Assembly (NCBI GenBank): GCA_910585635.1
Contig: CAJUFE010000037.1
Coordinates: 1 to 46,775, forward strand
Source: an uncultured Lachnospiraceae bacterium
Lineage (GTDB): Bacteria > Bacillota > Clostridia > Lachnospirales > Lachnospiraceae
Direction: 5' to 3'
DNA length: 46,775 nucleotides
In this document: piece by piece, positions 23,905 through 30,974 of the stretch
How positions within the stretch are numbered: position 1 is the first letter of the stretch
Layout of the letters: each line of letters begins with the position of its first letter
Program-made: the position numbers and the translations under genes
The notes under the pieces: generated by a model
The model's database searches: none
What the model was told of the DNA's origin: nothing
What the model saw: the letters and a program-made list of their open reading frames with translations, nothing else

Positions 23905-23970
23905 AACAACTATCAACATCTCGGCCTGCAGGCATCGGCAGGACGGGACGATCTGGAAATGGAGGAGCAT

Positions 23971-24795
23971 ATGGGTCAGGAAAAAAGATCGATCAAAGAG
24001 CTGGAGGATAAGGCGAGAGCGCTCCGCAGGAATGTCGTTCTCAGTATAGGCGTAGGCGTGGCCGGCCATCTGGGCGGGGCATGCTCGGCTGCCGATATCG
24101 TGGCCGCGCTGTATTTTTACAAGATGGAGCATGATCCTAAGGATCCGAAGAAGGAGGACAGGGATCGGTTTTTGTTGAGCAAAGGGCATGTAGCGATCCT
24201 CCAGTATGCGGCCTTGGCGGAGGCCGGCTATTTTCCGGTGGAAGATCTAAAGACCACAAAATCCATCGGTTCTTATCTGCAGGGGCATCCGGATGTGCGC
24301 AAGACGCCGGGGATCGAGGCCGGCACAGGTTCTCTGGGGCAGGGCCTGTCGATCGGGCTGGGGATGGCCCTGGGGATGCGGATGGACGGCTCGACCCGCA
24401 AGGTATATGTGCTGCTGGGCGACGGGGAGCTGGCAGAGGGGCAGGTCTGGGAAGCGGCTATGGCCGCCAGCCATTATAAGGTGGATAACCTGGTGGCGAT
24501 CGTGGACCGGAACGGCCTCCAGGCAAATGGAAAGACATCCGACCGCATGAACACCGAGCCGCTGCGGCAGAAGTGGGAGAGCTTTGGCTGGAAAGCCCTC
24601 CACATCAACGGGAACGCCATGGAGGAGGTCGTGGCGGCGCTGGATGCCGCAGATAAGATCAAGGGTCAGCCTACGGTGATCCTGGCCGATACCGTGAAGG
24701 GGAAAGGGATCGGATACGCGGAAAATGTAGTGGGCTTCCATAACCGCGCGTTGACCCGCGAGCTATACGAACAGGCCATGCAGGAGCTGGCATAG
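23971..24795 (+). CDS. Transketolase, N-terminal (TPP pyrophosphate-binding) subunit
   Basis: A 274-residue protein corresponding to the first third of transketolase. The diphosphate-binding motif GDGELAEGQVWEAAMAASHYKVDNLVAIVDRNGLQ is complete, with earlier HLGGACSAADIVAALYF and FLLSKGHV, and later TVKGKGIGYAE. With the next protein it should form a heterodimeric TPP enzyme moving two-carbon units between ketoses and aldoses. I chose 23971 because GGAGG lies five bases upstream and because an ATG at 23875 would precede the transcription start. It is the first gene of the TRAP operon; such split enzymes often act on unusual sugars. Confidence 0.92.
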   Translation: MGQEKRSIKELEDKARALRRNVVLSIGVGVAGHLGGACSAADIVAALYFYKMEHDPKDPKKEDRDRFLLSKGHVAILQYAALAEAGYFPVEDLKTTKSIGSYLQGHPDVRKTPGIEAGTGSLGQGLSIGLGMALGMRMDGSTRKVYVLLGDGELAEGQVWEAAMAASHYKVDNLVAIVDRNGLQANGKTSDRMNTEPLRQKWESFGWKALHINGNAMEEVVAALDAADKIKGQPTVILADTVKGKGIGYAENVVGFHNRALTRELYEQAMQELA

Positions 24796-24819
24796 AGGAA
24801 AACCATAAGGAGGACAGAG

Positions 24820-25752
24820 ATGAGCTATCAAAATCAGAGGATCGCTTACGGCGAGACATTAGTGGCGCTTGGGAAGGAAAATAAAGATATCGTCGTCCTG
24901 GATGCGGATCTTGGCGCATCGACCATGGGAAAGATGTTTGAGGCCGCCTATCCCGAACGGCACATCGAGATGGGGATCGCGGAGGCTAATATGACATCCG
25001 TGGCGGCAGGTCTGGCACAGACGGGGAAGATCCCCTTCAGCAATTCCTTTGCCGTATTTTCCGGGGGGCGTGCCTTCGACCAGATCCGGCAGACGATCGC
25101 GATCGGCAGGCTGGATGTGAAGATCTGCGGGTCGTCCTCCGGGCTGTCGGATTTTGGCGACGGCGCGACCCATCAGGCCGTGGAGGACATGGCGATCATG
25201 CGGGCGATCCCGAACATGACAGTCCTGTGCCCGGCAGATGCCAATGAGACCGTGGAGGCGGTAAAGGCGATGGTAGAGATGGATGGGCCTTGCTATATCC
25301 GTCTGAACCGGAACGACTATCCGAACGTGACCGAGGAAGGGAAACGGTTTACGATCGGGCAGCCCTCTGTGCTGCGGGAAGGGACCGATGTGGCGGTATG
25401 CGCTACCGGCTATATGGTGGGCCTTGCGCTCCAGGCAGCAGAGGCGCTGGAAGGGGAGCTCTCCGTGAAGGTGATCGATGTGTCCACGATCAAACCCATG
25501 GATCCGGAGGTGATCCGGAGAGCGATCGGCAGCTGCAGGGCCGTGGTGACGGCGGAGGATCACAGCATCGTCGGCGGCCTGGGGAGCGCGATCGCGGAGG
25601 CGCTCTGCGAGGATCCGAAGCCCATGGCCTTTGTGGGGATAAAGGATACCTTTGGATGCAGCGGGCATACGTACCAGGAGGTCCTGGCCTATCACGGGCT
25701 GACGGCGGAGAAGATCGTGGACGCGGTCCGGAAGCTGCAGAGGAGCTATTAA
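24820..25752 (+). CDS. Transketolase, C-terminal (pyrimidine-binding) subunit
   Basis: A 310-residue partner of the preceding gene. It begins with the pyrimidine-binding domain; DADLGASTMGKMFEAAYPERHIEMGIAEANMTSVAAGLA contains the glutamate that activates TPP. DGATHQAVEDMAIMRAIPNM and the C-terminal domain VVTAEDHSIVGGLGSAIAE follow. AAGGAGGAC precedes the start, 24 bases after the N-subunit gene, so the two are co-expressed. Together they equal one transketolase. The substrate is open: a housekeeping role is possible, but placement with a TRAP transporter and repressor suggests a dedicated catabolic one. Confidence 0.92.
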   Translation: MSYQNQRIAYGETLVALGKENKDIVVLDADLGASTMGKMFEAAYPERHIEMGIAEANMTSVAAGLAQTGKIPFSNSFAVFSGGRAFDQIRQTIAIGRLDVKICGSSSGLSDFGDGATHQAVEDMAIMRAIPNMTVLCPADANETVEAVKAMVEMDGPCYIRLNRNDYPNVTEEGKRFTIGQPSVLREGTDVAVCATGYMVGLALQAAEALEGELSVKVIDVSTIKPMDPEVIRRAIGSCRAVVTAEDHSIVGGLGSAIAEALCEDPKPMAFVGIKDTFGCSGHTYQEVLAYHGLTAEKIVDAVRKLQRSY

Positions 25753-25818
25753 GAGCACAGGGCCTGCGGCTGTCATTGGCCGGAGCGAGATGAGGGGTAT
25801 GGGGAGATCAGTGGAGAT

Positions 25819-26760
25819 ATGAGAAAAAGGATCGTGGCGGTATGGCTGGCCGCAGGACTTGCAGCCGCCAGCCTGACCAGCTGTCAAAAGAACGGAGAGG
25901 AAGTCTATACGAAAGAGCATCCGCTGGTCTTTCGTATGTCGCTGGCAGAGGGCGTGAACACCTGCCATTATGCGGGCACGATGGCGATCGCAGATAAGGT
26001 CTATGAGAAGACCGATGGACGGATCTTGATCAAAGTGATCGCAGGCGGGGCTCTGGGAGGCGAGAGAGATACAGTAGAATTGGCGATGCAGGGGGACCTG
26101 GATATGGTAACAGTGGCAAATTCGGTCCTGACCAACTGGATCCCGGAAATGGCCATCTTGGACCAGGCGTATCTGTGGGAGAACTTAGAGCAGGCCCATG
26201 CCGCGGTGGATGGCAGGATCGGCGATATGATCGAAGAGAGCACCCGGGAAAGGCTGGGCATCCATGTGGCAGGTTATATGGAGGCGGGGTTCCGCGATAC
26301 ATTTTCGGTGAAGCCCATTGATACCATGGAGGACTTCCGCGGCGTAAAGATCCGCACGATGCAGAACCCTTACCAGGTCACGGCATTTGAAGCCTTCGGC
26401 GCGATGCCGACCCCGATGGCGTACAATGAGATCTTTACCGCGCTGCAGCAGGGGACGACCGACGCCTGTGAGAACGGGGTCAGCGCCTGCCTGACCAATG
26501 GCTTTTATGAGATCACGAAAAACGTTACCACGAGCCAGCATCTGTTCACCTATCTGATGGTGTGCATGTCGGACAAGGCGTGGTGCATGATCCCGGAGGA
26601 CCTAAAGGAGCCCTTCGCGGAGGGCGTGAAAGAGGGATGTGAGATCGACCGCGCCGTCCTTAAACAGGCCTATCAGGAAGCCATGGGAAAAAAGGGGTAT
26701 ACATTTGATCCAGAGTGGCAGGCTGCGGTGGATGAGGTCATCGCGGCATATCCGGAATGA
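25819..26760 (+). CDS. TRAP transporter solute-binding lipoprotein, DctP family
   Basis: A 313-residue extracellular binding protein. The N-terminus has a signal peptide ending in a lipobox, AAASLTSC near residues 15-22, so it should be lipid-anchored. The mature part shows LVFRMSLAEG, GGALGGERDTVELAMQGDLDMVTV, and the signature FRGVKIRTMQNPYQVTAFEAFGAMPTPMAYNEIFTALQQGTTDACENG, in which the arginine normally grips a carboxylate (or another anion such as sulfonate). It feeds the DctQ and DctM proteins that follow. The ligand cannot be named, but this family mostly binds sugar acids and other organic anions. Confidence 0.92.
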   Translation: MRKRIVAVWLAAGLAAASLTSCQKNGEEVYTKEHPLVFRMSLAEGVNTCHYAGTMAIADKVYEKTDGRILIKVIAGGALGGERDTVELAMQGDLDMVTVANSVLTNWIPEMAILDQAYLWENLEQAHAAVDGRIGDMIEESTRERLGIHVAGYMEAGFRDTFSVKPIDTMEDFRGVKIRTMQNPYQVTAFEAFGAMPTPMAYNEIFTALQQGTTDACENGVSACLTNGFYEITKNVTTSQHLFTYLMVCMSDKAWCMIPEDLKEPFAEGVKEGCEIDRAVLKQAYQEAMGKKGYTFDPEWQAAVDEVIAAYPE

Positions 26761-26774
26761 GCAGAGGAGCAGAT

Positions 26775-27260
26775 ATGAAAAAAATCTTAGGGTATCTCCA
26801 AAAGATCGAGAATGGGATCTTGATCGCATCCTTCACGAGCATGGTGGTCTTTTCCTTTGCCCAGGTGGTGAACCGGAACCTGATCAAGGCGCCCATCGCC
26901 TGGTTTGAAGAGGTGGCTCTGTACTCGATGATCTATATGGTGCTCCTGGGTACAGAAGCGGGACTAAGGGACGGCACCCAGATCCGCGTGACCGCGCTGG
27001 TGGATCGGCTCCATGGGAGATGCAGACGGGTGGTCGATATACTGGCCAAGCTGGTGGTGATGGTATTCTCGGCGGATGTCCTGTATAATGCAGTCCATAT
27101 GATCGGAAAGCAGATTGAGACACAGCAGCTTTCTCCGGTCCTGCGGATCCCCATGGCGATCCCCTATATGGCGCTGGCGGTCAGCTTTGGGGTCATCACG
27201 GTGGTGCATCTGGCGGATGTGGTCTTGATGACAGTAGATGTCTTTACAGAGGAGAGATAA
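26775..27260 (+). CDS. TRAP transporter small membrane subunit, DctQ family
   Basis: A 161-residue protein with four predicted transmembrane helices (near residues 17-33, 43-62, 86-107 and 128-150). NRNLIKAPIAWFEEVALYSMIYMVLLGTEAGLRDGTQIRV is the DctQ signature. GAGGAGCAGAT precedes the ATG at 26775; the ATG at 26757 overlaps the dctP stop and lies before this site. It pairs with DctM in the sodium- or proton-coupled uptake system. Confidence 0.9.
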   Translation: MKKILGYLQKIENGILIASFTSMVVFSFAQVVNRNLIKAPIAWFEEVALYSMIYMVLLGTEAGLRDGTQIRVTALVDRLHGRCRRVVDILAKLVVMVFSADVLYNAVHMIGKQIETQQLSPVLRIPMAIPYMALAVSFGVITVVHLADVVLMTVDVFTEER

Positions 27261-28538
27261 ATGACGGGGTTCTTATTATTTGGAGTGATGGCACTCCTGC
27301 TGGCTATCGGTGTACCGATCTCGGTCACCTTGGGCGCGTCCGTCCTGGCGACGATCTTTTTGAGCTATGATTTCACGGTCTCGTCCGGGATCATCGCACA
27401 GCGGATCTTTGGGGGGCTGGAATCCACATCGATCATGGCGATCGCGTTTTTCATCCTTGCGGGGAACTTGATGACAAAGGGAGGGATCTCAAGGAGCCTG
27501 GTGGAGCTGGCGGACTCCATCGTAGGCAGTGTCAGAGGCGGGATGTCGATGGCGCTGGTATTGGCCTGTGCCTTTTTCGCGGCTCTTTCCGGATCGGCCC
27601 CGGCGACGGTGGTGGCGATCGGCGTGATGCTCTATGAGGATATGGTCCGTCTGGGCTATCCGAAGGAGCGGGTGGCGGGGCTTTTGGTGGTATCCGGCGG
27701 TCTGGGACCGATCATCCCGCCCAGTATCGTCATGGTGCTGTATTCGACGATGACCGGCGCATCGATCAGCGAGCTGTTCAAGTCCGGTATGACCGTGGGC
27801 ATCGTGATCATGCTGCTCCTGCTGGTGATGACCTTTTATTATGCGCGTAAGGAGCATTGGCCTAAGAATGATGAGCCTTTGCGCATCGGGGAGTTGCTGC
27901 ACAGCCTGGTCCAGGCGGTCCCGGCGCTGATGCTCCCGGTGATCATCCTGGGGGGGATCTATTCCGGTATCATGACCCCCACGGAGTCCTCGGCGGTGGC
28001 GGTAGTCTGGTCTTTGTTCGTCGGGCTGTTCATCTATAAGAACATCCGGGTGGCTGACTTGGGGCAGATCATCCTGGATTCCGGTAAGAACGCGGCGATG
28101 ATCTTGTTCATCATCGCCACCTCCACCGCGTTTTCCTGGATCTTTGCCTATTCCGGTATCTCGGGAGAACTGGTCAGCGCGATCACCGCTATGGATCTGG
28201 ACCGGACGTTGTTCTGTATGATCGTGGCAGTCATCTTCCTGATCTTCGGGACATTTATGGAGGGGATCGCGATCGCCGTCCTTTTGGTCCCGATCTTTTG
28301 GCCGATCGCGGACAGCCTGGGAGTGGATGTGGTCCATTTTGGCCTGATCTTGACAACAGCCAACGTGATCGGCTGTATGACCCCGCCGGTGGCGGTCAAT
28401 ATCTTCTCAGCCATCTCTGTGACAAAGCTGAAGATGGGGGAGATCATCCGGGGGCAGCTCCCGTTCTTCCTGGCTTTTTGCCTGGTCTTTCTAGCGGTGG
28501 TGCTGCTGCCAGGGGTTAGTACATTTATGGTCCGATAG
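27261..28538 (+). CDS. TRAP transporter large permease, DctM family
   Basis: A 425-residue integral membrane protein with about twelve hydrophobic segments that carries the substrate. Family motifs include GVPISVTLGASVL, IAFFILAGNLMTKGGISRSLVELAD, LACAFFAALSGSAPATVVAIG, GGLGPIIPPSIVMVLYS, GIMTPTESSAVAVVWSL and ANVIGCMTPPVAVNIF. The start immediately follows the dctQ stop, so translation is coupled, with GAGGAG upstream. This completes a three-part TRAP system. Confidence 0.94.
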   Translation: MTGFLLFGVMALLLAIGVPISVTLGASVLATIFLSYDFTVSSGIIAQRIFGGLESTSIMAIAFFILAGNLMTKGGISRSLVELADSIVGSVRGGMSMALVLACAFFAALSGSAPATVVAIGVMLYEDMVRLGYPKERVAGLLVVSGGLGPIIPPSIVMVLYSTMTGASISELFKSGMTVGIVIMLLLLVMTFYYARKEHWPKNDEPLRIGELLHSLVQAVPALMLPVIILGGIYSGIMTPTESSAVAVVWSLFVGLFIYKNIRVADLGQIILDSGKNAAMILFIIATSTAFSWIFAYSGISGELVSAITAMDLDRTLFCMIVAVIFLIFGTFMEGIAIAVLLVPIFWPIADSLGVDVVHFGLILTTANVIGCMTPPVAVNIFSAISVTKLKMGEIIRGQLPFFLAFCLVFLAVVLLPGVSTFMVR

Positions 28539-28552
28539 ATAGGAGGGAGAGT

Positions 28553-29215
28553 ATGCGGTTTTTTATCGATACGGCAAATATAGAGGAGATCAGGGAAGCG
28601 GTGGCGCTGGGGATCATCTGTGGCGTCACCACGAACCCCTCTCTGATCGCAAAAGAGGGGCATGTGCCTGAAGAGAGGATCGCCCAGATCGCCCGGATCG
28701 TGGACGGGCCGGTGAGCGGCGAGGTAAAGGCCGCCACAAAGGAGGCAGAGGGGATGGTGGAGGAGGGCCGTAAGATCGCGGCGATCCATCCCAACATGGT
28801 GGTCAAGATCCCCATGACGAGGGAGGGCTTAAAAGCGGTGAAGGTCCTGGCGGCAGAAGGGATCAGGACTAACGTGACCCTGATCTTTAATGCGGCCCAG
28901 GCGCTTTTAGCAGCCAGGGCGGGGGCTGCGTATGTGTCCCCGTTCCTGGGCAGGCTGGATGATATCTCTGTGCCGGGGATCGGACTGATCCGGGATATCA
29001 CAGAGATCTTCAGACTGCATCAGATCGATACGAAGGTCATCGCGGCCAGCATCCGCGATCCGATCCATGTGATCGATTGTGCAAAAGCGGGGGCAGATAT
29101 CGCCACAGTCCCGTATAAGGTATTGATGCAGATGTTCGAGCACCCGCTGACAGAGATCGGAATCCGGCGGTTCTTAAGAGACTATGAGGCTGCGTTTGGC
29201 CAGGACGAGGAGTAG
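28553..29215 (+). CDS. Transaldolase / fructose-6-phosphate aldolase-like protein (FSA family)
   Basis: A 220-residue short transaldolase-type enzyme. MRFFIDTANIEEIREAVALGIICGVTTNPSLIAKEG is the family N-terminus, the Schiff-base lysine is K85 in VVKIPMT, and TNVTLIFNAAQALLAARAGAAYVSPFLGRLDD and VIAASIRDPIHV complete the barrel. These enzymes cleave or transfer dihydroxyacetone units, usually to and from glyceraldehyde 3-phosphate. TAGGAGGGAGAG precedes the start. It is downstream of the TRAP genes in the same operon. FSA-like proteins are also used for cleavage of sulfofructose, which makes this one notable here. Confidence 0.88.
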   Translation: MRFFIDTANIEEIREAVALGIICGVTTNPSLIAKEGHVPEERIAQIARIVDGPVSGEVKAATKEAEGMVEEGRKIAAIHPNMVVKIPMTREGLKAVKVLAAEGIRTNVTLIFNAAQALLAARAGAAYVSPFLGRLDDISVPGIGLIRDITEIFRLHQIDTKVIAASIRDPIHVIDCAKAGADIATVPYKVLMQMFEHPLTEIGIRRFLRDYEAAFGQDEE

Positions 29216-29229
29216 GAGGAGGGACCCGT

Positions 29230-30636
29230 ATGGTGAAGGTAGGGTTTTTGATATTGGCAGAAGGAAGGACGAGAGAGGATGTGTATCAGAGCCGCCGGGC
29301 AGGGAAGCTTAGAGAGGCGGCGATGGTAAGGTCCGCCCTGGAGAAAGAGCTGGAGCTGGTGGAGACGGACACGGAGGATGTGCGGGATAAAGCCGATCTG
29401 TTCAAGGCTTTGGAGAAATTCCGCAGGGAGCATGTGGACGGATGCCTCATCTTTGTCCCGATCTACATCTCCGCGGCGCTGGCCGCGATGGCGGTAAGGC
29501 TTTGCGATGTCCCCTGCGCAGTGCTGGGGAACAGCTCCTTCGATACATTTTCCAGAGGCGGCTATCTGGCGTCCGTGGGGGCCATCGAGCAGGCTGGCCT
29601 TTCCTTTAAACGTGTGGCCGGGGATATACGGGAGGACAGGGTCCGACAGGAGCTGCTCCATTTCTTTTGCGCCTGCCATGCGAAGAAAGCGCTGGAGGGC
29701 ATGACCTATGGGATGTTCGGCGGCAGGAGCCTGGGGATCAATACGGCTACAGCCGATCCCGCGCAGTGGCTGAAGCTGTTTGGGATCGATATGGAGCAGA
29801 TCGATCAGCTCCAGATCGTGACGGAGGCAGAACGCCTGCCCCAGGAGGAGGTACGGGCATGTATGGACTGGGTCGAAAAAATGTACGGAGCGCTCCAGTA
29901 CAAGAAAGGCCGCTTTTCGGAGGAACATCTGGAAAAGATGGCAAGGAGCTATCTGGCGGTATTGAAGCTGGCTAAAAAGTACAGTCTGGACTTTTTAGGG
30001 CTCAAATGCCAGCCGGAGCTCAGCAATGGCTATGTGCTGCAGTGCATGACGGTGCAGCTCTTAAATGATCCCTATGACCATCGGGGGGAGAAAAAACCAT
30101 TTGTGTGCAGCTGTGAAGCGGACTGCGATGGCGCGTTGACCATGGAGATCCTGCAGCTGCTCTCGGGAGGAAAGCCCACCGCGCTCCAGGATGTCTGTTA
30201 CTACGATGACGAGAAGGTGGTATTTGCCAATTGCGGCTCCAGCGCTTCTTGGTTTGCCAAACATTCGGACCATGCAAAGGAAAATCTGAAAGAAGTCCAT
30301 CTGATCCCGCATTCCTTTGGGGAAGCCGGAGGCGCCGCGACCCAGTTCACCTTTGCTCCAGGCACGTATACGTATGCACGGCTGTTCCGGATGGATGGTG
30401 TCTATAAGATGGCCACTGCTTGTGTCGAGGTGCAGCCTTTAGAGCGCGAGGAGCTCCATAACTATAGCTGGAGCCGTCCCACTGCGGTCGCAAAGGGGAT
30501 CGACGCAGATCGGTTCTCAAAGGTGTTTGGCTGTAACCATATGCACTGTGTAGTCGGGGATCTTAGGGCAGAGCTCACAGAGTTTTGCCGGTTATTAGGG
30601 ATCGAACAGCTGAAAGTGGACAGACAGATATCGTGA
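29230..30636 (+). CDS. L-fucose/L-arabinose isomerase-like protein
   Basis: A 468-residue protein of the fucose/arabinose isomerase superfamily, which interconverts aldoses and ketoses with a metal. Visible are VDGCLIFVPIYISAALAAMAVRL, MFGGRSLGINTATADPAQWLKLFGID, LKCQPELSNGYVLQC, CSCEADCDGALTMEILQLLSGGKPTALQDV and the late HCVVGDL. Conserved Glu and Asp (CEADCDG) and His positions suggest an intact metal site. It is divergent from true FucI and AraA, so the substrate is uncertain. AGGAGGGACCC precedes the start. It is last in the operon and probably supplies the ketose that transketolase or aldolase cleaves. Confidence 0.8.
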   Translation: MVKVGFLILAEGRTREDVYQSRRAGKLREAAMVRSALEKELELVETDTEDVRDKADLFKALEKFRREHVDGCLIFVPIYISAALAAMAVRLCDVPCAVLGNSSFDTFSRGGYLASVGAIEQAGLSFKRVAGDIREDRVRQELLHFFCACHAKKALEGMTYGMFGGRSLGINTATADPAQWLKLFGIDMEQIDQLQIVTEAERLPQEEVRACMDWVEKMYGALQYKKGRFSEEHLEKMARSYLAVLKLAKKYSLDFLGLKCQPELSNGYVLQCMTVQLLNDPYDHRGEKKPFVCSCEADCDGALTMEILQLLSGGKPTALQDVCYYDDEKVVFANCGSSASWFAKHSDHAKENLKEVHLIPHSFGEAGGAATQFTFAPGTYTYARLFRMDGVYKMATACVEVQPLEREELHNYSWSRPTAVAKGIDADRFSKVFGCNHMHCVVGDLRAELTEFCRLLGIEQLKVDRQIS

Positions 30637-30644
30637 TGAGTGAG

Positions 30645-30745
30645 ATGGGGCTGTCGCAAAATGCAGCTTATATACGATATATGGGTGCAGACCATGTGGT
30701 CAGAACGCCATGTTGTATATAGCGGCTATTTTGCGACAGCCCCAT
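30645..30745. repeat. 101-base inverted-repeat element (MITE-like), also a likely terminator
   Basis: ATGGGGCTGTCGCAAAAT (30645-30662) is repeated perfectly inverted at 30728-30745. Pairing continues imperfectly inward through a TATATAC stretch, and TTTTT follows the right end. The GGGGCTGTCGC terminus resembles ends of some Firmicutes insertion sequences, so this may be a small non-autonomous element. It also sits where the operon needs a terminator. No clear target-site duplication is seen. Confidence 0.7.
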
Positions 30746-30790
30746 TTTTAGATCTCGTCATAAGGATCAGGAAGATACAGACACAAAAAA

Positions 30791-30862
30791 AGCGCGAGAC
30801 GGGATTCGAACCCGCGGCCCCCACCTTGGCAAGGTGGTGCTCCACCCCTGAGCCACTCGCGC
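30791..30862 (-). tRNA. tRNA-Gly (GCC)
   Basis: Read on the minus strand, a 72-base cloverleaf: acceptor GCGCGAG with CTCGCGC, D-arm GCTC-GAGC, anticodon arm CCACC-TTGCCAA-GGTGG with anticodon GCC, five-base variable loop, and T-arm GCGGG-TTCGAAT-CCCGT. The discriminator is T; CCA is not encoded. A T-run follows the 3' end. Confidence 0.96.
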
Positions 30863-30896
30863 ATACGCTGTATGGAGCATCCATACAACGATAATG

Positions 30897-30925
30897 ATTC
30901 TACCATGGATCGGTGAGATCGTCAA
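30897..30925 (-). promoter_or_regulatory. Promoter of tRNA-Gly
   Basis: On the minus strand TTGACG (30920-30925) and TAGAAT (30897-30902) are 17 bases apart. A hairpin (GTATGGA with TCCATAC, 30870-30886) lies between it and the mature 5' end. Confidence 0.7.
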
Positions 30926-30974
30926 GTACTTTTGAACTTTTTTTGGCTTGATAAAGACCATGGGGTGTAACCGT

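Noticed and set aside
23875..23970. Transketolase N-subunit starting at 23875
   Set aside because: This ATG overlaps the end of the perfect TATAAT and precedes the expected transcription start and operator 3. The start at 23971 has GGAGG five bases upstream.
24859..25968. Long open frame on the minus strand (369 codons) opposite the transketolase C-subunit
   Set aside because: It is rich in His, Arg and Pro as expected of antisense frames in GC-rich coding DNA, has no recognisable family, and is covered by a well-supported gene on the other strand.
30640..30894. Open frame across the inverted-repeat element and tRNA-Gly
   Set aside because: It runs antisense through a clear tRNA gene and through a hairpin element, so coding is very unlikely.
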